37,853 nucleotides of DNA, taken from the NCBI GenBank assembly GCA_023128825.1, contig JAGMDF010000104.1, positions 1-37,853 on the forward strand, given 5' to 3'. Position numbers and translations under genes: made by a program. Positions 30,896 through 37,820 of this stretch are shown here, one piece after another (within the stretch, counting starts at the first letter, position 1; each line of letters begins with the position of its first letter). Below the pieces are notes generated by a model. That model worked only from the letters and a program-made list of their open reading frames with translations, did not search any database and was not told the origin of the DNA. This DNA is from Caldifarciminota bacterium. Its GTDB lineage: Bacteria > Hydrothermota > Tepidihabitantia > B3-TA06.

Positions 30896-30923
30896 TTGAC
30901 ACAACCTACACGTCGTATACAAT
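30896..30923 (+). promoter_or_regulatory. Promoter of alr
   Basis: TTGACA (30896-30901), 16-bp spacer, TACAAT (30918-30923), and the ATG at 30929 only 5 nt further with no ribosome site. Confidence 0.72.
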
Positions 30924-30928
30924 AGATT

Positions 30929-32095
30929 ATGCCACAGAGAGGACGCGTGTGGGCTGAGATAGATATCGACGCCCTCGTGCATAACTACCGTCTTATCCGC
31001 TCCACGGTGGGCGATGCCAAGGTGCTTGCCGCGGTAAAGGCCGAGGCGTACGGTCACGGCGGGCGCGAGGTAGCCAGGGTGCTTGAGAACCTCGGCACCG
31101 AGTACTTCGGTGTAGCCAGCACTGAGGAGGCGATTGACCTCAGAACCAACGGCCAGATCAGGCGGCCCATACTTATCCTCTCCCCTGTCCCCTACCGCGA
31201 GATACCGATGATATTCGACTACGACCTGATTCCGAATGTTACTGAAGAGGGTTTTGCCAAGGCCCTGGCGCAGGAGGCCAACCGCAGGGGCAAGAACCTG
31301 GCCGTCCACGTAGAGGTGGATACGGGGATGGGCCGGACAGGCGTCAGTCCGAAAGAGGCGCCCGCGCTCATCTCCCTTATAGTTAACAAACCCGGGCTCA
31401 AACTTGAAGGGGTGTTCACCCACTTCCCTGCAGCCGAAACGGATGAGGAGTTTACCCAGAAACAACTCTCGATCTTCGATCAACTTATCGAACGGCTGCG
31501 CAGCGAAGGGTTTAAGGTGCCTGTGCTGCATTCGGCGAATTCTGCGGCTATCTTCAAATACCCTCAGGCTCGCTATGACATTGTAAGGCCTGGACTTGCG
31601 CTTTACGGAATCGAACCTGAGACAATGGAGGGTTCCCTCGACCTTGCGCCGGTTATGACGCTTCGGACGCGGATCGTGAACCTTCGGCGTCTTCCCAAAG
31701 GCGCAAGCATAAGCTACGGCAGAACGTATGTTCTGGAGCACGATACCCTTGTGGCTACTCTATCGGTGGGCTACGGGGACGGCTACCCACGGGCGCTGTC
31801 CAACAAAGGGAAGGTGCTTTATGCTGGCAAACGCTACCCGATCATCGGCGCGGTATGCATGGACCTTATGATGCTGGATTTCTCAAAGGCTTCAGGTGCA
31901 AAGATAGGCGACGAGGTAACGTTGATCGGTCGGGATGGTGAGGCGGTGCTTTCGGCAGACGAGGTTGCAGGCTGGGCCGATACCATTTCTTACGAGATAA
32001 CCACGCGTATAAGTCCAAGAGTACCACGCATCTATAAAACCTCCAAACGCATCATTGGAGCACGCACGCTCCTTGGATCAACCACAGGCCTATGA
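30929..32095 (+). CDS. alr: Alanine racemase
   Basis: 388 residues, fold-type III PLP enzyme making D-Ala for peptidoglycan. WAEIDIDALVHNYRLIRS starts the barrel; the PLP Lys is in AAVKAEAYGHGG (about 37; most relatives have Asp or Asn where this has Glu). TGMGRTGVSP, HSANSAAIFKYP and VRPGLALYGI follow. The catalytic Tyr lies in SISYGRTYV (about 260), with VATLSVGYGDGYPRALSNKG and GAVCMDLMMLD after it. It is the first gene of alr-DUF1844-CNMP-coiled-coil-DUF488; the stop overlaps DUF1844 by 4 bases. The start appears leaderless, with only 5 nt between the -10 box and ATG. Confidence 0.95.
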   Translation: MPQRGRVWAEIDIDALVHNYRLIRSTVGDAKVLAAVKAEAYGHGGREVARVLENLGTEYFGVASTEEAIDLRTNGQIRRPILILSPVPYREIPMIFDYDLIPNVTEEGFAKALAQEANRRGKNLAVHVEVDTGMGRTGVSPKEAPALISLIVNKPGLKLEGVFTHFPAAETDEEFTQKQLSIFDQLIERLRSEGFKVPVLHSANSAAIFKYPQARYDIVRPGLALYGIEPETMEGSLDLAPVMTLRTRIVNLRRLPKGASISYGRTYVLEHDTLVATLSVGYGDGYPRALSNKGKVLYAGKRYPIIGAVCMDLMMLDFSKASGAKIGDEVTLIGRDGEAVLSADEVAGWADTISYEITTRISPRVPRIYKTSKRIIGARTLLGSTTGL

Positions 32096-32418
32096 GCGAA
32101 GAGAAAGAACATAAAGAAGAACAGGAAGGCTCTGCAGAACAGGAGAAGGGATATCAACCTCCACGATTTCTGGAGCTTGTGCTATCGGTGGCTGCGGGTG
32201 CACTGCAGGTTCTTGAGTTGGGGGTACCGGACAAGAAGGGCAAGAAAGAAAAACCCAACCTGGAGCTTGCCCGCTACTCGATAGACATGCTGGAGCTTCT
32301 GAAGCTCAAAACCAAGGGCAATCTGGAGGCGGAGGAGGAAAGATTCCTACAAGAGATGCTGCATCAGTTAAGATTGAGATACGTGGAGGCCGTCAAACAA
32401 TCGAAGGATGCGAAATGA
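32092..32418 (+). CDS. DUF1844 family protein
   Basis: 108 residues. An acidic, Gln/Glu-rich N-terminus leads to the DUF1844 core: FLELVLSVAAGALQVLELGV, PNLELARYSIDMLELLKLKT and KGNLEAEEERFLQEMLHQLRL. The family is small, helical, and of unknown function, common in diderm lineages. It overlaps alr and the cyclic nucleotide-binding gene by 4 bases each, so all three are translated together. Confidence 0.88.
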   Translation: MSEEKEHKEEQEGSAEQEKGYQPPRFLELVLSVAAGALQVLELGVPDKKGKKEKPNLELARYSIDMLELLKLKTKGNLEAEEERFLQEMLHQLRLRYVEAVKQSKDAK

Positions 32419-32894
32419 GTGCGGATCATGCCGGGGATATTAATACCTTGAAAAGATTCTTCCCCTTCGATCGTTTGAAGAAAGAAGAACTCGAGGCTCT
32501 TTATGAATCGGGCGAGATCAAGGAATATTCCGCGGACGAGATGATCCTCAACGAAGGAGACGTCGGAGACTACTTCTGCATCATCCTTTCGGGCTCGATC
32601 CGCATCTCTACGCTTATCCCTGAGGTAGGCGAGGAGTCGCTCTCGATCCTGTATCAGGGCGATTTCTTCGGTGAGATGGCGCTATTAGACGATGCGCCGC
32701 GTGCGGCGGCGGCCATCAGCCACACCGATGCAGAGCTTTTGATTATCCAGAAGAACGAATTTGACAAGTTAGTTGATCATAATAATCCGGCCGCCTACTG
32801 GATTCTGTGGGGGCTGGCAAAGAAGTTATCACAACGTTTACGTGAAACAGACCAGCGGCTCAAGGCCATACTGGCCCTGATCCGCCGATTCTAG
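32415..32894 (+). CDS. Stand-alone cyclic-nucleotide-binding-domain protein
   Basis: 159 residues. A single CNB (CAP_ED) barrel: LKRFFPFDRLKKEELEALYE at the N-terminus, ILNEGDVGDYFCIILSGSIR, then the phosphate-binding cassette GDFFGEMALLDDAPRAAAA with its Arg, and a helical C-terminus with no helix-turn-helix or enzyme domain. It may sense cAMP, cGMP or another nucleotide and act by protein contacts. It is co-translated with DUF1844, and the coiled-coil gene follows 11 nt after. Confidence 0.88.
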   Translation: MSADHAGDINTLKRFFPFDRLKKEELEALYESGEIKEYSADEMILNEGDVGDYFCIILSGSIRISTLIPEVGEESLSILYQGDFFGEMALLDDAPRAAAAISHTDAELLIIQKNEFDKLVDHNNPAAYWILWGLAKKLSQRLRETDQRLKAILALIRRF

Positions 32895-32905
32895 GAGGCA
32901 GTTGT

Positions 32906-33658
32906 ATGCAACAGGAAGAAAAGCCGACAGTCCAGCAGCCCAGAGAGGTGCGCTACGACTCCTCTGGCAAGAAGGTAATAACCTCGCCACGCGACAAGGA
33001 AACCGAAAGTGCAATCCTTGCCATCAACGACAAGCTGGATCAACTCTTGGGCATTCTCTCATCGACCCTTCCGACCAGACTCGGTGCGGAACTGCGTGAA
33101 GCCGTCGCAGGAAGTCCGGAGACCCAGCGTTTGATAGAGGTTGTATCCAAAGAGCTCCCCGACCGTATCAAGAAAGATTCGGACCAGATCGTATTCGAGA
33201 AGGCGGAGATGCTTTCGATGGTTATCTCAACAAGCATCCAGCATCTTAACGACGCGTTTAAATCATACCAGGAGTCCATCCTCAAAGCCATGGAAAGTCA
33301 GGCTCAAGCCCATGAGAAGACCGGCGAAGCGCTGATTAAGATTAATTCCTTGCTTGCGGAACTTCACGCAGCTATTGCCGGAGGAAGCATGAAGAAAACT
33401 CCTGCAGCCCCTGTGGAACCTCCATCTGAAAAACCAGCCCCTCAACCTCCCCTCTCAGCACCAACATACCCACCGCCCTCCTTTGGGAAGCCGGAAGAAC
33501 CCGAAGAGGAGAAATCTGCACCACAAGGGCCTCCTGTTACCCCAGAACCAAAGGAAGAAGAAAAACCGGATCTTCCCGGATGGCTACAAGCAAAACGGGA
33601 TGATTTAGACTCCTCTTCTGGACCCCAAACGCCAGACTCACCAAGCGGGGTAAGTTAA
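32906..33658 (+). CDS. Coiled-coil protein with Pro-rich C-terminus, unknown
   Basis: 250 residues, no family recognised. Residues about 30-155 are helical and heptad-like (AILAINDKLDQLLGILSSTL; MLSMVISTSIQHLNDAFKSY; SQAQAHEKTGEALIKINSLL). From about 160 on the sequence is low-complexity Pro/Glu/Ser (PPLSAPTYPPPSFGKPEEPE; EPKEEEKPDLPGWLQAKRDD). No signal peptide or membrane segment. The RBS GGAGG is 7 nt before ATG. Its place after the cyclic-nucleotide-binding protein suggests a scaffold or effector in the same pathway (inference). Confidence 0.7.
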   Translation: MQQEEKPTVQQPREVRYDSSGKKVITSPRDKETESAILAINDKLDQLLGILSSTLPTRLGAELREAVAGSPETQRLIEVVSKELPDRIKKDSDQIVFEKAEMLSMVISTSIQHLNDAFKSYQESILKAMESQAQAHEKTGEALIKINSLLAELHAAIAGGSMKKTPAAPVEPPSEKPAPQPPLSAPTYPPPSFGKPEEPEEEKSAPQGPPVTPEPKEEEKPDLPGWLQAKRDDLDSSSGPQTPDSPSGVS

Positions 33659-33662
33659 CCAA

Positions 33663-34250
33663 GTGCGTATCTACACCCTTGGGACCGAAAACCGATCCGA
33701 ACTGGAGATCGTAAAGATCCTTTCCAAGTATCAGATTCAGGTCTTGGCAGACATCCGCCATTCTACCGCCTCTCCACTCAAACATTTAAGGCGAGAAAAC
33801 ATCCAGAATATCTGCAAAAACGACAAGGTTGAGTACATATACCTGGGCAACGAACTGGGATCTGAACGAGAAACCGGAAGAGTGGATAACCTGGACCCAG
33901 CGCTCTACGAACGAGGGACCGCCCTCCTTAAAAGCCTGGCGCGTACCCGGGGGCTTTTGATACTGTGCTCCGAACGCACACCCGAAAGGTGCAACCGACG
34001 TTTGATTGCCGCCGAACTGGCAAAGGACGGTGCCGAGGTGTTCCATCTCCTGGAACTGGAGAAGTTCTGGACACCAACGATGAAGAAAGCCGGTGTTTAC
34101 GGTAAACGTCCCTCAAAGCGAAAACGCTCCCGAGGTGATATGGGACGAAAAGACCACAGACGAGGCAGATCAAAATCTTCAAAACCCGGCAAAGAACGCC
34201 CACTACTCAAGAAGAAAACCTCCCGGTCCAAGATGGACAAAGCTCTCTAA
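33663..34250 (+). CDS. DUF488 family protein with basic tail
   Basis: 195 residues beginning at GTG. The DUF488 core occupies about 1-145: IYTLGTENRSELEIVKILSK, VLADIRHSTASP, EYIYLGNELG and the family signature LLILCSERTPERCNRRLIAA followed by HLLELEKF. The family is thought to include nucleic-acid-related or anti-restriction proteins; function is not established. The tail from about residue 140 is strongly basic (KRPSKRKRSRGDMGRKDHRR), while the +1 frame reads a more ordinary protein sequence to a stop at 34278, so a frameshift relative to an ancestor is possible. It follows the coiled-coil gene by 4 nt. Confidence 0.82.
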   Translation: MRIYTLGTENRSELEIVKILSKYQIQVLADIRHSTASPLKHLRRENIQNICKNDKVEYIYLGNELGSERETGRVDNLDPALYERGTALLKSLARTRGLLILCSERTPERCNRRLIAAELAKDGAEVFHLLELEKFWTPTMKKAGVYGKRPSKRKRSRGDMGRKDHRRGRSKSSKPGKERPLLKKKTSRSKMDKAL

Positions 34251-34312
34251 GTCAGAGGAAATCTTAGGCTACATTTAAGCCGGTGAGCGCGAAGGAAGCA
34301 AAGGAGGATAAC

Positions 34313-34528
34313 ATGAAGAAGACTTGGGTAGCTTATTTACTTTGGTTCTTCTTAGGTCTCTTAGGAGTGCACCGGTTCTATCTTGGCCATATCGGAATGG
34401 GAATACTCTATCTTTTTGCAGGCAGTTTATTCGGAATAGGTTGGATTATAGACCTTTTTTTGATTCCTTCACGGGTTGAACAGACAAACGTTCAAGCACG
34501 AGTAGGAAGATTAGAGATTAAACCTTAA
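34313..34528 (+). CDS. TM2 domain protein
   Basis: 71 residues from ATG 34313, 6 nt after AAAGGAGG; the track start at 34283 adds ten residues with no ribosome site. Two membrane helices flank the TM2 signature: WVAYLLWFFLGLLGVHRFYL, GHIGMGILYLFAG, GIGWIIDLFLIPSRVEQ. TM2 proteins are small inner-membrane proteins of unknown role. It may be read from the alr transcript or on its own; no clear promoter is seen. Confidence 0.88.
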   Translation: MKKTWVAYLLWFFLGLLGVHRFYLGHIGMGILYLFAGSLFGIGWIIDLFLIPSRVEQTNVQARVGRLEIKP

Positions 34529-34752
34529 AAGAAAGCGGGGTGTGTTACGACTATTTATGTAAGGGGGTTTAATGCAGTAGTCCGAGATTCGAATATAATA
34601 GAAGTTGCGGGGCGATGGCGGTATTACTTTCGCACCCGTAGACACAGAACACATCACAGATAGCATAGTTACGCAAGTTGGACAGCCTTCAGAATAAATA
34701 TAAACAGGATTGAAGAACTGGACGCAATCGGGGCCTTTTCGAGGGCTAAAAG

Positions 34753-36042
34753 ATGAAGCGATTACTACTGGTTAATCCATGGATACACGACTTTGCCGCG
34801 TTCGATTTCTGGCTCAAGCCGCTGGGGCTTTTAAGGATAGCCGGTGCTTTAAGGGATGCGGGGGTAAAGGTATATCTTCTTGATCTACTTGATCGTAACC
34901 ACCCCTGGCTTGAAAAGCGCACCAAGACCGACGAGTGGGGCAGGGGCAAGTTCTTTGCCGAGGAGATAGAAAAACCTTGGATACTTGAATACGTCCCCCG
35001 TAAGTTCAGAAGATATGGTCTGCCTTATTCGACACTTGTGCAAAGGCTCTCCGATCTCCCGGACGCAGATGCCATCCTCATAACCTCTGGTATGACCTAC
35101 TGGTACACCGGGGTAGCCGAAACAATCCGGGTGCTGAGAAAACGTTATCCCGGTATTCCAGTGATCCTTGGCGGAATCTATGCTAGTCTTCTGCCTGAAC
35201 ACGCATGGAAGAACTCAGAGGCGGATGTAGTCCTTAAAGGGGGCCTTGCGGAGATCAAAGAGAGACTCGAGAAGCTCGTGGGTCTTCATCTGCCCGAAGA
35301 AACGCCCTTTCCCGCCTGGGACCTCTATTCAAAACTAGACTACGCGGTGATGAGTATATCAAGAGGATGTCCCTTCCGCTGCACCTACTGCGCCTCGCAC
35401 CGGCTTGAATCACGCTATCTCCCCCGCAATCTGGAGGATATCACTGCGGAGTTAAAGTACCTTGCCGATCTCAAGATACGAAGAATTGCCTTTTACGACG
35501 ACGCGATGCTGTTTCATCCGCAATTTGATGAGATAATGCGGCAGATAATCAAGATGGATGCCGGCTTGGAGCTCCATACACCCAACGGTCTGCACGTGAG
35601 CCAGATAACGCCCGAAAGAGCTGAACTTATGAAGCAAGCCGGTTTCCGTTCAATGTACCTGAGCCTTGAGACGGTTGACGAGGAACTACTGGCAAGTACC
35701 GGCGCTAAGCTCTCGCCTGATGCCTTCACGCAAGCGGTGAGGATTCTTAAGGATGCAGGTTTTAGTGACGAGCTTGGAGCCTACGTTTTATTCGGTCTGC
35801 CCGGACAATCGGAGGATAGCGTAAAAAGAACCCTCGATCTTGCGCTTTCGGAAGGAGTCAAGCCGCATCTAGCAGAGTTCTCGCCGGTGCCGGGCACCCT
35901 GGATTTTACAAGAAGCGAACTGGGCGATGACACAGATCCCCTGCTTTCCAACAACACGGCGTGGTGCAATCAGGAAAAGCTCAGGGATTCGTGGAGAAGA
36001 TTAAAGGACTATCTTGAAATAATGTTTGATAAGTCGTCTTAA
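34753..36042 (+). CDS. B12-binding domain radical SAM protein
   Basis: 429 residues. The N-terminal cobalamin-binding-like Rossmann part (about 1-165) starts LLLVNPWIHDFAAFDFWLKP and contains PLGLLRIAGALRDAGVKVYL and ITSGMTYWYTGVAETIRVLR, then ILGGIYASLLPEHAW. The radical SAM core has CPFRCTYC (about 206-213) and SAM-site glycines near YLSLETVDEELLASTGAKL, then AYVLFGLPGQSEDSV. Such proteins usually methylate or rearrange unactivated carbon using two SAM-derived radicals. The substrate is unknown. There is no good ribosome site or promoter; the 34529-34752 gap has no gene that I can see. Confidence 0.9.
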   Translation: MKRLLLVNPWIHDFAAFDFWLKPLGLLRIAGALRDAGVKVYLLDLLDRNHPWLEKRTKTDEWGRGKFFAEEIEKPWILEYVPRKFRRYGLPYSTLVQRLSDLPDADAILITSGMTYWYTGVAETIRVLRKRYPGIPVILGGIYASLLPEHAWKNSEADVVLKGGLAEIKERLEKLVGLHLPEETPFPAWDLYSKLDYAVMSISRGCPFRCTYCASHRLESRYLPRNLEDITAELKYLADLKIRRIAFYDDAMLFHPQFDEIMRQIIKMDAGLELHTPNGLHVSQITPERAELMKQAGFRSMYLSLETVDEELLASTGAKLSPDAFTQAVRILKDAGFSDELGAYVLFGLPGQSEDSVKRTLDLALSEGVKPHLAEFSPVPGTLDFTRSELGDDTDPLLSNNTAWCNQEKLRDSWRRLKDYLEIMFDKSS

Positions 36043-36051
36043 ACGAAAAAC

Positions 36052-36567
36052 CTAGACCTCTGCCGCCATCTTCACGAAACCTTCCCCATCCAGCCTTAAC
36101 CGTTCGGTAATACGGAAGCCGAGCTTCTCGAATGCCCTTATTGCCCGCTTGTTTGCCGAAGCGGTAAAGAGATAGATCGTTTCCAGATCAAAACGCTCCA
36201 CTGCATCTTGGAGGAACAATCGGGCCGCCTGGCTACCGTAGCCCTGTCCCCAGTAGGCGGGATCGAAAAGAACGATGGAAAGCTCTGCCTTCCGCTTCAG
36301 CCTGTCTATGTCAGTAAGACTCACCTCCCCAATCAGCTTACCTTCCAGGGTGTGGATCCACAACCGCCACTCTGCAGGCGAGCGCTCCTGCTCGGCAAAC
36401 CGCAGCCTGACCTCCTCGAATGTGGGATTCGCAGGCCAGACGTCCGACCACCGTAACACCTCATCCTGAAACCGCTTGGCGTAAAACTCACGCAGGAATC
36501 TGGGATCGCGTGCGCGCAGCACGACCGACCTCCCTCTTATTGGAGTGAAGTTCACATCAGGCTTCAT
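36052..36567 (-). CDS. GNAT family N-acetyltransferase (RimJ/RimL type)
   Basis: The start is set at ATG 36567 (MKPDVNFTPIRGRSVVLRAR); the 41 extra track residues begin at TTG and are not family sequence. 171 residues with the Acetyltransf_3 pattern: RSVVLRARDPRFLREFY, LEGKLIGEVSLTDIDRLKRK, the CoA-binding AYWGQGYGSQAARLFLQ (Q/RxxGxG/A) and NKRAIRAFEKLGFRI. Members acetylate ribosomal proteins, antibiotics or small amines. It has a promoter whose -10 lies 7 nt before ATG with no ribosome site. Confidence 0.88.
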   Translation of the reverse strand: MKPDVNFTPIRGRSVVLRARDPRFLREFYAKRFQDEVLRWSDVWPANPTFEEVRLRFAEQERSPAEWRLWIHTLEGKLIGEVSLTDIDRLKRKAELSIVLFDPAYWGQGYGSQAARLFLQDAVERFDLETIYLFTASANKRAIRAFEKLGFRITERLRLDGEGFVKMAAEV

Positions 36568-36574
36568 TAGATTA

Positions 36575-36602
36575 ATTCTCTTCAATATCTCAGAAACGTC
36601 AA
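36575..36602 (-). promoter_or_regulatory. Promoter of the GNAT gene
   Basis: Minus strand: TTGACG (36597-36602), 16-bp spacer, GAGAAT (36575-36580), ATG 7 nt downstream. Confidence 0.55.
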
Positions 36603-36708
36603 GGTCTTTGGGATCATCTGGATCGACCTGACAACCACAGCTTCTTTCTTGCGATAAAAACCATCCGTAAGGGTTATACCCTGACCACAAATATCTAGAC
36701 TCAAAGAC

Positions 36709-36736
36709 TTGACACCACCGGTGATTTGTATATACT
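36709..36736 (+). promoter_or_regulatory. Promoter of the first zinc-ribbon gene
   Basis: TTGACA (36709-36714), 16-bp spacer, TATACT (36731-36736). It overlaps the track start at 36726, which shows that the true start is the ATG at 36759 after AGGAGG. Confidence 0.78.
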
Positions 36737-36758
36737 AAGGCTGCCAGGAGGAGGCGTA

Positions 36759-37034
36759 ATGCTTAAAGAGTATTGTCAAAGCTGTGGGCGAGTCATAAAT
36801 AATCCGGGAGGATGGGGTACAGAAGCGGATGGTTCCTTAAATCATGATTTCTGCAGAAAGTGCTACGTAGATGGTTGGTTTACTGAGCCGAGACTCACAC
36901 GTTGGCAGATAATCTCCAGGATAGTCCCTTTATGGATGAAAGAAAAGAACCTGACCTATCGTGAGGCGTTGATTGAAGCCAACTACTTCATCTCCGGCCT
37001 GCGACGCTGGCAAACTACAAAGATGTGGACTTGA
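36759..37034 (+). CDS. Zn_ribbon_2-like zinc-ribbon protein
   Basis: 91 residues from ATG 36759 (RBS AGGAGGAGG 6 nt upstream). The zinc-ribbon pattern is CQSCGRVINNPGGWGTEADG followed by FCRKCYVDGWFTEP (two CxxC pairs); the rest is helical (RREALIEANYFISGLRRW-like). Strong similarity to the next gene in layout, CQSC...GTEADGS...C..CY..G.FT.P, marks them as paralogues. The family function is unknown; they are small, soluble and often near transferases. Confidence 0.85.
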   Translation: MLKEYCQSCGRVINNPGGWGTEADGSLNHDFCRKCYVDGWFTEPRLTRWQIISRIVPLWMKEKNLTYREALIEANYFISGLRRWQTTKMWT

Positions 37035-37059
37035 ACTCAGAGCGGATCGAGAGATAAGC

Positions 37060-37087
37060 TTGACATACCCCAGCATCTTCGCATAAT
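37060..37087 (+). promoter_or_regulatory. Promoter of the second zinc-ribbon gene
   Basis: TTGACA (37060-37065), 16-bp spacer, CATAAT (37082-37087); TAATAA at 18 bp is an alternative -10. Confidence 0.65.
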
Positions 37088-37133
37088 AATCGCCGAGGCT
37101 CTAAGCAGATAAATCCTAACCAAAGGAGATAGC

Positions 37134-37412
37134 ATGCAGATGCCTGAAGGAGCGATATGCCAGAGCTGCTTTATGCCGATGGGGAAACCGGAGGATTTCG
37201 GCACCGAGGCTAACGGCTCGGCGAGCAAGGAATACTGCACCCACTGCTACCAGAAGGGCCAGTTCACCAATCCTGAGATGAGCATGGAAGATATGGTTGC
37301 CTACCTTGCTCCCAACTGGGGAGAATGGACTCAAAGGCCTGATCTAACCGCTGAGCAGGCAAAGCCTGAGGTCCGCGGGATACTTTCAAACCTGAAGCGC
37401 TGGAAAGCGTAA
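37134..37412 (+). CDS. Zn_ribbon_2-like zinc-ribbon protein (second copy)
   Basis: 92 residues from ATG 37134 with AAAGGAG 6 nt upstream. The pattern is CQSCFMPMGKPEDFGTEANG and YCTHCYQKGQFTNPEMSMED, followed by a helical tail PEVRGILSNLKRWKA. It is a paralogue of the 36759 gene. It precedes the VOC gene by 10 nt, and the two share the promoter at 37060. Confidence 0.87.
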   Translation: MQMPEGAICQSCFMPMGKPEDFGTEANGSASKEYCTHCYQKGQFTNPEMSMEDMVAYLAPNWGEWTQRPDLTAEQAKPEVRGILSNLKRWKA

Positions 37413-37422
37413 AGGAGGATTG

Positions 37423-37773
37423 ATGTCCAAGATAGTTCACATCGAGATCCCTGCCCCGGATCTTGAGAAGGCCAAGGAGTTCTACTCCAGGGTCTTCAGC
37501 TGGAAGGTTGAGGTGACACCTGAGATGGACTACGCTATGTGGTCTGCGGGTGAAGATGCGGTAGGCGGCGGATTCAGCAAATCCGCAAAGCCCGCCACCG
37601 ACGGCGTTCTGCTTCACATCGGCGTGGACGACATCGAGACCAAGCTTAGAGAGATAGAGGCCGCAGGCGGCAAAACCCTAACTCCTAAAACCAAGATCTC
37701 GGATGAGTGGGGCTACTACGCCGAGTTCCTCGACGTCTTCGGCAACAAGCTCGGCCTGTGGTCTGAGAAATAG
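37423..37773 (+). CDS. VOC-superfamily (glyoxalase/dioxygenase-like) protein
   Basis: The start at ATG 37423 is 4 nt after AAAGGAGG; the track start at TTG 37420 is less likely. 116 residues, two beta-alpha-beta-beta-beta modules: HIEIPAPDLEKAKEFYSRVF and LLHIGVDDIETKLREIEAAG, with YAEFLDVFGNKLGLW at the end. Members bind divalent metals and act on diverse substrates (glyoxalase, antibiotic binding, dioxygenase). It resembles the two-module glyoxalase-like proteins found beside small zinc ribbons. The substrate is unknown. Confidence 0.86.
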   Translation: MSKIVHIEIPAPDLEKAKEFYSRVFSWKVEVTPEMDYAMWSAGEDAVGGGFSKSAKPATDGVLLHIGVDDIETKLREIEAAGGKTLTPKTKISDEWGYYAEFLDVFGNKLGLWSEK

Positions 37774-37790
37774 ATTGAATGATCAAAGAT

Positions 37791-37820
37791 AAGGGGTGCT
37801 GCTGGCACCCCTTATTGTTA
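37791..37820. terminator. Intrinsic terminator after the VOC gene
   Basis: 9-bp stem AAGGGGTGC/GCACCCCTT, 5-nt loop TGCTG, followed by the weak U-tract ATTGTTATTC. It may also act on the converging minus-strand frame. Confidence 0.7.

Noticed and set aside
34529-34752. Possible small RNA or promoter before the radical SAM gene
   Set aside because: No hairpin with U-run and no TTGACA/TATAAT pair with 16-18 bp spacing.
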